A stretch of 64,000 bases of DNA, taken from Aselliscus stoliczkanus. Lineage: Eukaryota > Chordata > Mammalia > Chiroptera > Hipposideridae. Positions 11,460 through 22,084 of the stretch are shown here, in pieces. A model generated the notes under the pieces. That model worked only from the letters and a program-made list of their open reading frames with translations. It was not told where the DNA came from and searched no databases. Position 1 is the stretch's first letter. Every line of letters starts with the position of its first letter. The position numbers and the translations under genes were made by a program. The stretch covers positions 103,878,709 to 103,942,708 of the forward strand of contig CM066737.1 of the NCBI GenBank assembly GCA_033961575.1, in the 5' to 3' direction.

Positions 11460-12137
11460 TAAAAATTACCAAATCTGACCCAAGTAGAGTTAAAAAGACT
11501 GAATATACCATTAAAGCAATTTCTAAAAATTGTGAAAATTCTCCCTTTCACCACAAAAGCCATACAAGGTCTGAGAATTATCATTCATGAACTTGTTGCA
11601 ACAATGTTCCTAACCTTTTTTGATATCAGAGGGATGATTCATTATGAATTTGCACCAACTGGACAAACAGTTAACCAAGTTGACTATTTGGAAGTGCTGA
11701 AAAGGCTGCGTGAAAAAATTAGACAACCTGAACTTTTCACCAACAATTCATGTCTCTTGCATCACGACAATGCACCAGCTCACATGGCACTGTCTGTGAG
11801 GGAGTTTTTTGCCAGTAAACAAATAACTGCGTTGGAACACCCTCCATACTCACCTAATCTGGCCCCCAATGATTTCTTTCTTTACCCGAACATAAAGGAA
11901 ATATTGAAAGGGAGACATTTTGATGACATTCAGGACATCAGGGGTAATCTGATGACAGCTCTGATGGCCATTTCAGAAAAAGAGTTCCAAAATGGCTTTG
12001 AAGGGTAGATTAGGTACTGGCATCAGTGCATAGCTTCCCAAGGGGAGGACTTCAAAGATGATTATAGTGATATTCAGCAATGAGGTATGCAGCACTTTTT
12101 CTAGGTGAGTTCACAAACTTAATTGTCAAGCCTCGTA
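11460..12137 (+). mobile_element. Truncated mariner element
   Basis: The 3' half of a mariner-family transposon. It carries a broken transposase (11532-12083) and a downstream end reading 'GTGAGTTCACAAACTTAATTGTCAAGCCTCGTA', matching mariner termini that begin TACGAGG on the other strand. No matching left TIR is seen, so the left half is lost or too diverged. The left limit is approximate. Confidence 0.85.
11532..12083 (+). pseudogene. Mariner transposase, C-terminal remnant
   Basis: A cut-and-paste transposase of the Tc1/mariner superfamily, inactive. The open stretch 11532-12005 shows HHDNAPAH and SPNLAPNDFF. The Asp of HDN (residue 79 counting from the GTG at 11532) and the Asp of APND (residue 114) have exactly 34 residues between them, the mariner DD34D spacing. 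FFDIRG and the APTGQTVNQ segment also fit the family. The first catalytic Asp (TGDE region) is absent upstream. An in-frame TAG at 12006-12008 is followed in the same frame by YWHQCIASQG and ends at TGA 12081-12083, the usual mariner C-terminus. The GTG is only where the frame opens, not a real start. Confidence 0.92.
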
Positions 12138-12689
12138 TATTCGTAGCAGTAACAAGTTCACAGAAGGACAGACATAGTAGGCTCCGCATTTACATGGATG
12201 ATGTCTATGGAGTTCTAATTAGAAACATGTTAATTAGGAATACTGAATAAATAAACCTTGGAATGAAAGAGCTATTTGGAAACTTCAGTTTTTTATAAAA
12301 TATCACTCACTTATAATCTCTAATGAGATTATGATTTATGTTCTTTAATTCTATGAATCATAGTGTATTGCAAATAAGTTACTATCCAATAAAGGATATT
12401 GGTATTGATGTCAACAGGCTATGTTTTCTTAGCCTAGTAGAGCATGTGTAATTAGGAGGGACAGTGGTATTTGCAAACAAAAATGGGAAAATGGATGGGG
12501 ATTATTCTAATTTGCATATCTGGTGACACTGAGAAATTATCAATAAGGGTGAATATACTTTATTTTTCACTTGAGGCCTTGCACTGAATTTGAGGAAAGA
12601 AGTCTAAAATCACAATGGATTTGATCATGAAAAAAAAGTTACTGAAAGATTGGGCAAATGAAATTATGAATGTTCTCAAAGTGTGTGGA
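12138..12689. other. Unassigned non-coding sequence
   Basis: AT-rich; no gene or repeat recognised. Confidence 0.5.
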
Positions 12690-13630
12690 TGTGAATAGTT
12701 TTTTAACTGTTTGTTTTGAGATAATTGTAGATGAACCTGCAGTTGTCAGAAATGATACAGAGAGATCTGTGTACCTTTAACTCAGTTTAATATGACAAAA
12801 CCAGAGCACAATATCACAACCAGGATGTTCATACAGACACAATCCACTGAATTTGTTCAGATTTCTCTAGTTCTAATTGTACTCTTTGTGCATGCGTGCG
12901 TGTGCACGTGTGTGCACGTGTGTGCATGTGTGTGTGCGTGTGTGTGCATGTGCATGTGTGTGCATGTTTGTGTTCCATGCAAGCATATCCCATAGGCAGG
13001 TTAGCCTACCCACCACTGTAGCCAGGATCCTGAATACTTTCACCGCCACAAGACTCCTCCGTGTGCCCTCTTCAAGCACCCCTACCTTCCATTTTCTCTC
13101 CTGCTCCCCCATCCTTAACCCCTGGCAGCCACTAATCTGTTCTCCATGTCTAGAATTTTTTCACATCAAGCATGTTATATAAATGGAATCATACAGCATG
13201 TAACGTTTTGGGATTTGCTTTTTTATACTCAGCATAATTCTCAGGAGGTCATCCAAGTTGTTGTGTGTATGAATAGTCTGTTCTTTTTACTGTTGAGTAA
13301 TATGATGGTATAGATGAAGCATAATTTATTTTCCCATTCACCCATTGAAGGATATCTGTGGTGTTTCCACTTTGGGGTTATTATGAGTAGAGCTGCTTTG
13401 AATATTTGTGTACAGGGTTTTGTCGGAACCTACTATTTCCATTTCCCTGGATTAAATGCCCAAGAGTACAATTGCTGGGTTGTATGGTGGTTGCAGGTTT
13501 GCTTTTAACTCTTTTCCTGAGCGGATATACCATTTTACATTTCCACCAGCAGTGTATGAGTGACTCTCTTGATTTTCTCTACATTCTTGCCAGCACTTGG
13601 TGTGTCACTATATTTTAACAAATTTCATAG
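12690..13630 (-). mobile_element. Old L1 (L1M type) 3' region
   Basis: Read on the plus strand it shows the reversed L1M 3'-UTR landmarks: 'TTGAGATAATTGTAGATGAACCTGCAG', 'TATAAATGGAATCATACAGCATGTA', 'TCATCCAAGTTGTTGTGTGTATGAATAG', 'CACCCATTGAAGGATATCTG', 'GGTTATTATGAGTAGAGCTGC' and 'ACATTTCCACCAGCAGTGTATGAG'. Diverged, 5'-truncated and non-coding. Confidence 0.9.
12888..12975. repeat. GT-rich alternating purine-pyrimidine tract
   Basis: Irregular GTGTGCACGTGTGT / GTGCATGTGT repeats lying inside the old L1. Almost strictly alternating purine and pyrimidine over about 85 bases. Confidence 0.9.
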
Positions 13631-13651
13631 GTGTTAAATATGCTTTAAATC

Positions 13652-13880
13652 CAGGGTTTCTCAACCTCAGCAATACTGACATTTTGGATTGGATAATTCT
13701 TTGGTGTTGGAGGGAGAGATGTCCTGTGCATTGTAGGATGTTTGGCCACATCTCTGACTTCTATCTACAATACTAGATGCCAGCAGCACTCCCCGCTCCT
13801 CCCATGACAACCAAAACCATCTTCAGATATTGCTAAATGTCCCCTTGGGGGCAAAATCTTCTCCTCTTGAGAATCACAGT
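13652..13880 (+). mobile_element. hAT-Charlie non-autonomous element
   Basis: 'CAGGGTTTCTCAACCTCAGC' at the left and 'TCTCCTCTTGAGAATCACAG' at the right are inverted ends. The interior ('GATAATTCTTTGGTGTTGG', 'TGTCCTGTGCATTGTAGGATGTTTGG', 'ACTAGATGCCAGCAGCA', 'AAATGTCCCCTTGGGGGCAAAATC') is a common mammalian MER element. I do not assign the exact subfamily. Confidence 0.85.
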
Positions 13881-14455
13881 AACTTATCATGACATTCTAC
13901 AATAAATCTAAGTAAAACAAGATCAGTAATGTCTATCTCCCTTGATAAGTATTTTTTTTAAAAGTTCTCCCCCCATTTTGGGAAATTGAAAACTTTTTTA
14001 ACCACCTACTCATCCCCTGTTTTGCAACCAAACCCCTCAATTTGTCACCCAGACCCATTAGATTCTAAGCTAGCTCTGATTACTTACTGAACTAAGGTCA
14101 AAGTGAAATTGCTTTCATATAATCTTAACTATTAAGGCTTGCCCAGGCTGTGAACTCTCAAGTTGTCTCCATCAGCTACGAATGTGCCTGCTCCAACTGT
14201 TTTATAAGATGGTGATCCATGAAGGAGAAAATTCAGCATATTTACGAGATGAGAACAGAGAGAAAAATCTAAGCAATAGACTTTCTTAAAGGAGGCGGAG
14301 GCAGATCAGAACAAATCCAGGTTAAAACAGATAATGCTACAAGTTGGGAAAAGCTATAATTCTAGTGGCCGTACCTACAAAGTTTTGCCTCTAAGCATAC
14401 AACTCAGCACATCACTTCAGGTTTATGTCAAAACACTAATTCCCCCCACTTTTCA
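13881..14455. other. Unassigned non-coding sequence
   Basis: No gene or recognised repeat. Confidence 0.5.
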
Positions 14456-14690
14456 GTCTATTAAAATGCTTCTCATTCTCCAAAGCTCAGATCAAGTGCT
14501 ATCTCTTCTATAACACCTTCTCCAATCCTCCCAGCTGGAACAAAATAATCCTTCCCTTGGACTCTGCCAACATTTATCTTCACCTTGATCATCACTAGGA
14601 CTTGTATCATTCATCCCATGCTTTGATTATGTGTGCATCTGTCTCCATAGCAAGATGACTAGCTTCTTCAATTCTGAATTTCATTTAACA
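14456..14690 (+). mobile_element. L2 LINE fragment
   Basis: 'CAAAGCTCAGATCAAGTGCTATCTC..TAACACCTTCTCCAATCCTCCC' and 'GATTATGTGTGCATCTGTCTCC' follow the L2 3' region ('AGCTCAGCTTAAATGTCACTTCC..GAAGCCTTCCCTGACC..TGTCTGTCTCC'). Confidence 0.7.
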
Positions 14691-14929
14691 ATGACTTCAA
14701 GACCAGAGCAAGAGTGCCTGTACAGGGGTTCAGCAGGGTACACAGAAAGCTGAAGGGAACAAGATGGAGAAGCATCAGGCAGCTGAAAGACAATGGAAGA
14801 AAGGCTGATTTCCAAGTCAAACACTTTTAGGGGGCTCGAGGGCTCAGCCCACCTAGGAATTTGGATCCAAGTAATCTGTAGGATTGGGGGAAAACCCTGT
14901 TTACTGTGAAATAAGAGTAAGCTCTGGGT

Positions 14930-15089
14930 CAGTGGCTCTCAAACTGAATCACCTGGAAGGCTTCCTAAAATGCAGATTGCTTGGCTCCTCGTTTTGGTGT
15001 CAGGGCTATGGCCTGAGAATGTGCATCTTTAGCAGATTTCTAGGTGATGCTGATGCTAACGGTCCAGAACCACACTTTGAGAACCACTA
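14930..15089 (+). mobile_element. MER5A-like hAT-Charlie element
   Basis: Complete element with inverted ends CAGTGGCTCTCAAACTGAATC and CACTTTGAGAACCACTA. Interior 'ATCACCTGGAAGGCTTCCTAAAATGCAGATTG' and 'TTTCTAGGTGATGCTGATGC' match MER5A. Confidence 0.9.
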
Positions 15090-15357
15090 TTCTAACTGAC
15101 TGGGTTGACAGCATGGGCTTACTCTCAAAGTTACAGCACAACATGTGGAGGTTATCCCAGCTGTACTTCAATGGAAAGCTGTTGGAGAGAGGACTTGTAT
15201 AAGGGGACTCATGGGGCAGTGCGGGGGTCCAGCCCCCGCAGAGTCCAGGGATTCCCTCGGGTGGGGTGGAGTTGGTGAGGGAAAAAAAAGAGAGAAAGAA
15301 AGAAGGGAGGGAGAGCGAGTGGAGACACCGGAAAGAGTTTCGCAAAGAGTGTCACAC

Positions 15358-15363
15358 TTTATT
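15358..15363 (-). terminator. LTR polyadenylation signal
   Basis: AATAAA on the minus strand just after the TATA box, as in beta-type LTRs where the signal precedes a short R region. Confidence 0.6.
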
Positions 15364-15378
15364 GTTACAGCGTGTCCT

Positions 15379-15387
15379 CTTTTATAG
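15379..15387 (-). promoter_or_regulatory. LTR TATA box
   Basis: CTATAAAAG on the minus strand within the solo LTR, followed by the AATAAA signal at 15363-15358. Positioned as an LTR core promoter. Present activity cannot be told from sequence. Confidence 0.65.
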
Positions 15388-16706
15388 GGACTCTTGACCA
15401 TTATCTCAATTACAAGTTATGTTTCACATGAGTTTGATGTTTTTTCTTTCTCAGGGCTTTCACAGTCTTTACTTCTTTGTAATTGTTCTCTCCAGGGTAA
15501 ACTGTGACCTATTCTACATTTAAGGATTATCTTATCTTTTAATATGATGTTCTCCTTGGACCCAAACTCAATTTCTACTTATCATCTAAAGAATGGTTAC
15601 CATGACTACCTTGACTATCTAGTAACTATCCCAAATTCCAGCAGCTAATACACAATCGTAAGATTCACAGGGCGCATACTTGAACTATCACTGAGAGACT
15701 AGGAGTGGCTGAGTCTAAAGTCTATTCCTTTGAGATTGCTTGGAAACTAAAAAGGGGGTTTCAAACTTTTCTTATCCTACAGAGAGCTATAGTATTTACA
15801 ATAGAGGGTAGCATCTGTTTCTCAGTCAAAGCTTCAGTATCTGTTGTTACAACAATGTACAAGGCAAAGAATTCAAATAAGAATATTGATTAACATAGCT
15901 CATGGTCAGTAAGTGTCTCTTATCAGAACTTTCATGGCCTAGAGACCTTTGGATTTTAGGGAGACTTTTCACTGTGATTATCTTAGGCAAGTGAGCTCAG
16001 GGGCTGATGTTATCATCAGTTTCTCACAGACAGGCTGTCAGTTTCTCACAGCCAGGCTTTTTTGGCCTATGTGGCCAGAAGTCTGCCTCAGTTTCCAAGA
16101 GGCTTGAGTCCCCTATTTCTTAGTTCTGGGGTTCCCCATGGAACTACTGCCTGGCTTAGGTTGTCTTCCTTCTTTTCTAGGAGATCTTACGCGTCTTTGG
16201 CTGCATAGTTATCTCTCATTGGGGTACCACAGGAACTTGCCATAAATGCAGTGAGAGTACTGTCTCCTGTAGGATCCGATATAGAGGAAAGGCATATGGG
16301 TTCACAGGAGTGGAGACTATAACCGACCATGAAACCTTGTCACATATCGGGGTGCTGATGGCTCCCAACAGGGCAGTACCTCCTTTTCACTGAGACAAGT
16401 CTAGGATCTCCCCATGAGCATGAGCTCCAGACCTCTTTTAATGACTTTAACTATTTACCCAATTAAAGTTTTTGGTCCTATTGCTGCTGATAATAGTGAT
16501 GCCATAACTTCCTTCTCAATCTGATACAAAACAAGATGTTACCTGTGGAAGACAGAGAATGAGGAAATAGTGGAATGAACAATCACTTTTGAGGAGCTGC
16601 AGATATATAAAGCTAATCTAGGCTGCAGATATTGCCCACAAGCTATTCAGCTAGTAGAATCTTGATAGAGATGCATAAGTAGATGGGTGGGTATGTGGAC
16701 TGAGAG

Positions 16707-16708
16707 AT

Positions 16709-16755
<47 letters not shown>
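16707..16755. repeat. (GATA)n microsatellite
   Basis: About 12 GATA/TAGA units, flanked on the right by related GATGGATGGACAGATGGG. The minus-strand 141-codon frame across it (16643-17068) is built of this repeat and LTR sequence. Confidence 0.97.
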
Positions 16756-16756
<1 letters not shown>

Positions 16757-16811
16757 TCCATAGATGGATGGACAGATGGGTAGATATAGAGATGTACTCA
16801 CTCTCCTTCGT

Positions 16812-17385
16812 GGGTTCTGTGGCAGGTAACTTCTAAGATGGCCCGAAGGATACCACCTCCTAGTATTCATGCCCATGTCTAACCCACTCCCTTTGAGTAT
16901 GGCCTGGACCACTGTAGCAACTTGTTCTAGAAATTGAATAGAGTATAAGTGATGGGATGTCACTTCCTCTGTTAGAAGTAACCAAATTTCCAAATCACTG
17001 TGACTCCCTTCTATTTTATGTGCACTGTCTCTCTCTCTCTTCGTGTGCTCACTTGAATGAAGCCACATGTGATTTGGGGAGATGCCCTATGGAGAGGCCA
17101 CATGACAAGGAACTGAGGGAAACCTCTGTCCAACAGACAGTACGGAGCTGAGGCCATCAGCCCAACAGTGTTCCAACGACCTCATGAGTCAGCTAGGAAG
17201 CCAATCTTTCTAAGTTAAGCCTCAAGATAATAGAGATACTTGTTAGAGACCCTGAGACAGTAGACCCAGTTGAACCATATGTGAATTCCTGACCCACAGA
17301 AACTGTGAGATAATAAATGTGTATTGTTTGAAGCCACTAATTTTGGGGTAATTTATTCTGCAGCAACAGATAATGAGTATAGATT
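16812..17385 (+). mobile_element. MaLR (MLT1-type) LTR
   Basis: Landmarks in order: 'GGCAGGTAACTTCTAAGATGGC', 'TAGTATTCATGCCCATGTCTAA', 'GGGATGTCACTTCC', 'CCCTATGGAGAGGCCACATGACAAGGAACTGAGG', 'GACCCACAGAAACTGTGAGATAATAAATG' and 'TTGAAGCCACTAATTTTGGGGTAATTTATTCTGCAGCAACAGATAA'. This is a near-complete ERVL-MaLR LTR; AATAAA lies in the GATAATAAATG segment near its 3' end. Confidence 0.93.
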
Positions 17386-18405
17386 CTTTTCAAAACATGC
17401 CAAATAATTAGCGCCTTCTGCATAGCATCAGAGAAGTTGCATGTGTGAGATCAGGCAGGGTTCCAAAGCGATTTTTGATCCCCACAATGGGCATAGTCTT
17501 ATTTCCTGTCACACAAGACTTGTTGCCAATCTGATATCCTACAAAATAAATACCAAAAGTTCCAGGATTAATTAAGGTTACCATTATTCAAACTTTCCAG
17601 TTCTAATCGGGCCATCCCACTCACCTTATTTGCAATTAATTGATAGAAGTGTGATATTTGTAATAATCATTGCTCATTCTACCTCACACCTCTAAAAGAA
17701 TGTGGCATGGCTAGAGTCCAAAGTACATAAACTCTTTTACACATCAACAATAACACACAATATTCATTTACTTATCCATTCCATTTTAAACCGGTGTTTA
17801 CTGACTGTCCACTTTGAGCAATGCGCTGCGCTAGGAACATCAATGAGAAGATGGCCATGACGATAATGTGTTCATACTCCTTTTGAAATTGACAGTAACC
17901 TTTATACATCCCCCTGCATATAGCGATTTCTTTCTAGCAGTGTCTGTGTAGCAAGTATGGCGAGAACATTACCATTTGTGAAATACACTCAGTAAAAAAG
18001 CTGATTCTCAGGAATAAACAAGAATTCTGCCATTGGCAGGACTCCGACCAGCCTTTTATAATAAAACACCAGCAGTGGGCCCTTTTAGCTTTTGCTGGCA
18101 TGGCATCTGACGTAAGATTTGAAACTTTGGCTGGCAATTTCCTGATGGGGCCACAAAGAGAGCTTAAGGGGTAGTTTAAGGGGCCTGTCTGTAAAGATGA
18201 ATCCCAGCAAGGCAGACACCAATGTGTATCTGACGTGGATTCAGCTCCACTTGCACAGTCATCGGGTAGCATAACCACAACGCAGGGTAATATCCCGTAT
18301 CCGCAGGGTTCCCAGAGATCATAGGAAGTGAATGAAAGAAAGAATAAGCTCATGAGGCACATTGCTTATAACTGAAAAGCAATATGTAAGTATTAGAATA
18401 AATCC
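17386..18405. other. Unassigned non-coding sequence
   Basis: Contains a 142-codon open frame on the minus strand (17934-18362), one of the longest here, rich in Cys, Ser and Leu. It has no recognised domain and no homology I can name, and I treat it as chance. The stretch about 17540-17700 is AT-rich with ATTAATTAAGG and CAATTAATTG motifs. Confidence 0.45.
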
Positions 18406-19065
18406 AGAGAAGGCAATTTGGCAATGCATATGAAAAGGCTTAATTTGTATTTTGCATATCTTTTGATCTAGCAAATCTATGGCTAGGAATTTATCCTAAG
18501 GGAGGAAAAATCATAGGGCTTTGAAAATCTGTGGCTGCATGGGTATTTGTTAAAATTATGTTCATGAGGGAAGAAATGGGAAACAGGCTAAATATGCACC
18601 AAGTGGGGACTGAATAAATTAATTATTACATAATCACACAATGGAATATAATCCAGCCATTAAAGTAATATTGTGGAAAAATAATTAAGAACTAGGGAAA
18701 TGTTATTGTTCATTATATATTACAAAGTGAAAAAACTAGGTTAAGAAACAACATGTATGATAGTTTTATGTTTTTATCTTAAAATACACATATGCATATG
18801 TTACATATATACACACACACAGACGTTAGTAGTGGTTCTGTATAGACGTTGAGCCTATGGGGATAATTTAAATATTATTATTTTTATTTAACTCTATGTT
18901 CTGTATTATCCATAATGAGTATATATTGTTGAAATTAGGGATCATTTAAATTTTATTTGCATTATTTAGCTATCGCCTATATTTTTTACAATGATCATGC
19001 ATTGTTTGGAAATCTAAAATTATTATTAGAAAAAGGGATGGATTAACTGAAAATTTACATTAAAG
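18406..19065 (+). mobile_element. Old L1 (L1M type) 3' region
   Basis: 'GGCAATTTGGCAATGCATATG', 'TAGCAAATCTATGGCTAGGAATTTATCC', 'ATCACACAATGGAATATAATCCAGCCATTAAA' and 'TACAAAGTGAAAAAACTAGG' are the usual L1M 3'-UTR order. Diverged and non-coding. Confidence 0.88.
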
Positions 19066-19113
19066 GGATTCTTAAACCAAATCTTAAGGTTTTAGGTACA
19101 TTAAAAGGGAACA

Positions 19114-19242
19114 CTGAGGGTGCCAAAAATGTATACACATTTTAAGAAAGGAAAAATCTGTATTAAAATTGTAATCTTCAATATATACAAATAACAAAAG
19201 ATGAATGCAAGTCATCTGTATATACTTTCTTGGCACCCTCAG
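19114..19242. mobile_element. Short TIR MITE (mariner-like)
   Basis: A 129-bp element with inverted ends CTGAGGGTGCCAAAAATGTA (left) and, reversed, CTGAGGGTGCCAAGAAAGTA (right). Interior 'TTAAGAAAGGAAAAA', 'TGTATTAAAATTGTAAT' and 'ACAAAAGATGAATGCAAGTC'. Both outer flanks are CA, where mariner elements usually have TA. No coding capacity. Confidence 0.82.
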
Positions 19243-20155
19243 CATATGTAACTAAGTATCTTTAGTCTGCCTTCTGCCTAGCAACTTAGCTATCACTCAA
19301 ATGCAATAGAAAGTTAAAGAGTTTCCAATGTCACTGTGAGGTTACAATTCTAGGTCCTGTTATCCTAGAACTGGGACATCCTTTTGACCATGATTGAATG
19401 AATCAGAAGGAACTTGGCTTTGGGCTGGGAAGAAGAAGGAAACAGCTTTTCAAGGAAGAAGGAGGGAAGACAGGCCCTCAGAAGCACAAACAAATACCAG
19501 CTGGGGAAGGCACATATGTGTGACTGCTACTTAGAAAGGTAGGGCTTCAAAGGCAGCTCAAACATAAACACATTTTCTGTTCAGGGGCAATGGGAGTGTT
19601 TCCGTTTTGTATTAGTCTCAATAGACAACTTCGAAGAAACCAAAGTCGCAGAAAATGTAAATATAGTAGGTGTAGAAATATTTGGTCTCTTCCTGAGATC
19701 AAGCAAAACCTGAGATTTTATCAGGCGACTGATTTTTATTTTAAATCAAAATAGCATTTCACATTTAAGTAATTTTACCCTCTGAAAATGTTTCCATTTT
19801 TTTAAATCTAGATTACAAGGAGAGCATTCCTACCACCAGAGTTCAGTTGAGGCATACATAAAATATCTAAATAGACTCAAAACATAAAATTTAGCAAAAG
19901 CTCTGACTCAAGTTATGTTGCTTCTCTCTAGGATATACAAACACATTCCAAAAAGACGTACAAGTACACTCACAAAATGTGCACAGAAATCATTTATTTA
20001 TTTACTCATTTATCATGAATTTACTTATCAACCACTGTTAATTACCTGGGATAAAGAAGTAAAGACCGATCTGGCCCTTTTGAAACCCACAGTAAGAGAA
20101 TAGATGGGGCAGTTGAGGCAGGATACATGTAGAAAGTATACAAGCAAATCCTATT
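19243..20155. other. Unassigned non-coding sequence
   Basis: No gene or recognised repeat. Confidence 0.5.
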
Positions 20156-20425
20156 TTCTACATAATGTATTAAGTGCTTTCATAGATTAATGCATAGTGT
20201 GAATGCTATGGGAGACCAGGTGACAGACATTTAAAAAACACCCAACAGAGGGAGGCATTAGGGAGGCTTTCAAAGGAGGGAAGATTTTTGGTAAATCTTA
20301 AAAGGATAAGAAGTTAACCCAATAGATGAGTAGGGCACACATGTAAGGGCACAGAGATGTGACAAAGCAAGGATCACCAGCTAGGTTGGGAAATTGTACA
20401 TGATATGGCAGTAAAGAGAAGCAGA
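20156..20425 (-). mobile_element. L2 LINE fragment
   Basis: 'AGTGTGAATGCTATGGGAGACCAGG..GGAGGCATTAGGGAGGCTTTC' and 'GAAGTTAACCCAATAGATGAGTAGGGCAC' fit the reversed L2 3' portion ('AAGTGCTATGGAGAAAAATAAAGCAGG'). Well diverged. Confidence 0.5.
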
Positions 20426-20439
20426 AGTCAATTATATTA

Positions 20440-20825
20440 GGGTATAGGCTTAGCTGCTCTAGCAATGACCCCAAAATATCAGTGGCTTAAACAAGATAGA
20501 CACTCATTTTCCCTCCTGTAATACTCTAATCATAAATCATCCAGGGTATTAATACAGATTGAAAGTGTGTGCTACCCAGGCCCTTTCCATCTTGTTGCTC
20601 TGTGATCTCCAACCCATCACTTCTACCTCATGATCTGAATGGCCAGTGTAACTCCCAACATCATGGCTGTATTCCAGGACAAGGAGTATAGAAGTCATGT
20701 TCCTTCAAAGTGAATGAGTCAGATATTTCACTTCTCCCTTCTGCTCACTTCCTTTTGGCCAGTACCTGGTAATATGACTGCAAGAGAGGCTGAAAAAATG
20801 CAGACAGTCATATGCACAGCAAAAC
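20440..20825 (-). mobile_element. MaLR/MLT-like LTR
   Basis: 'GCTTAGCTGCTCTAGCAATGACCCCAAAATATCAGTGGCTTAAACAAG' is the reverse of the MLT 3' segment (TTGTTTTAAGCCACTAAGTTTTGGGG). The rest is diverged. Confidence 0.55.
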
Positions 20826-20889
20826 CTCAAGGATATTATCACTAAAGTGGTTGGATAGTGGGATCTAGCTGGAAAGCAGGAGGATTATC

Positions 20890-21345
20890 AGATTTATATT
20901 TTTGAAAAATCACTTAGATTAAGATATGGAATTTGGATTAGAGTGAATAAGTCAGGAGGTATGGAGACAAATTGGGAGGCTGGTGCCTAGATGAAAACTG
21001 ACTAGCTGAAAAATGAGGGTTTCCTGGACTAAAAAAAGAAGTGGTCTGATTTGAGAGAATTTTAGGAAATATAATCCATGTACTTGGGGATTGATTGAAT
21101 ATAAGAAGTGATGACCAAAAGAAGGAAGTAATCAAGAATGTTTCCCAGACTTTTGCTTAGAGATCTGGATGGACCATTCTTAGAGACTGGGAAGAATGGA
21201 GAAAGACCCAGTTTGGTCAGGTTGAAGTTGTTGTGAACTGAAATCATAAGAGAGGACAGGATTAATAAAATGGATTTTAGAGTCATATTTTATAAGAGAT
21301 CATGTGATTGATGAAATGTGGACTGGATACATATGAAACAAAGAA
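20890..21345 (-). mobile_element. L2 LINE fragment
   Basis: 'GGATTAGAGTGAATAAGTCAGGAGGTATGGAGACAAATTGGGAGGC' and the following text resemble reversed L2 ORF2/3' sequence ('GGGGCAAGAGTGGAAGCAGGGAGACCAGTTAGGAGGC'). Confidence 0.55.
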
Positions 21346-22084
21346 ATTCTTAGAGCAGCATAAAAGTACCTGTTAATTTCTGTTATTTCATTGAAACAGA
21401 ATTTGATTATACATTGGCAGTTAACAAGCTCATATGGTTTAAGAACTTGTAAAATTTCCCCACTGTGGTGTATGTTAAAAATTATTAAGACACCCCTCTC
21501 CGATTTTTGTGGGTGGAGTATGTTTGCCCATCATTTGATTCTGGGTTTGTCCATTTACTTGCGTTAGACAGTGGCATGTCAGGAGACCTGAAGCTCGGAA
21601 AATACTTGAGAGTTTGGGCTTTCTCACTCCTCTGCTATCACCATGAAAAGAACTTGCTCTGGCATCTCCCTGTTCCTTGCAGGAATATGAGGAGACAGAG
21701 GGCAGAGCCAATGCATCCTAGTCCTCCCAGATTGGCCATACCCCCGCTTGCCTTCAGACTTGTGAGCTTATTGCTGTATCCCTCTGAGATTCTGTGCTTG
21801 TTTGTTATGCAGCTGTATTGTGATCATAGTTGCCGTAACTCATCACAGTTCTATATTGTGTTACCGGGTGATGCATGAGTTGTGTGATTGGACAGAAGTG
21901 ATGTGGAGTTCAGGTGAGATGAATGCCCAGACATCCAAAAGAATTCATGAAGTTCCTAGACTTTTGGTGGTAGGAAAGGGAGAGGAAAAGACAAAAAGAA
22001 CAGAGAGAAGGATGGATCAAATATTCACCTACTTCACATATTTTTTCAGGACATATGTGGCACTCAACTAAATGCTTGGGTGGG
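21346..22084. other. Unassigned non-coding sequence
   Basis: Overlapping frames of 123 and 89 codons (21507-21878, 21802-22071, plus) have no recognised domain. No named repeat. Confidence 0.45.

Larger units (their letters stand above)
15220..16370 (-). mobile_element. Solo LTR of a class II (ERVK/beta-like) endogenous retrovirus
   Basis: On the minus strand the LTR runs from TGTTGGGAGCCATCAGCACC (16370) to ..ACCCCCGCA (15220), about 1,151 bp with TG..CA ends. Its core promoter reads CTATAAAAG (15387-15379) with AATAAA a short way downstream (15363-15358), a betaretroviral arrangement. A 6-base target duplication GGGCAG sits at 15214-15219 and 16371-16376; 6 bp is usual for class II elements. 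No primer-binding site, gag, pol or env sequence is attached, so it is a recombined solo LTR. The 3' end forms a GC-rich inverted repeat (15220-15240). Confidence 0.88.

Noticed and set aside
15220..16370. Complete provirus
   Set aside because: Only one LTR between the 6-bp duplications; no internal region.
16643..17068. 141-codon minus-strand frame with a Leu-Ser-Ile-Tyr repeat
   Set aside because: Made of the GATA microsatellite and MaLR LTR sequence.
17934..18362. 142-codon minus-strand frame with many Cys
   Set aside because: No recognised domain, no regular Cys spacing, no exon-like neighbours. Length is within chance for 64 kb.
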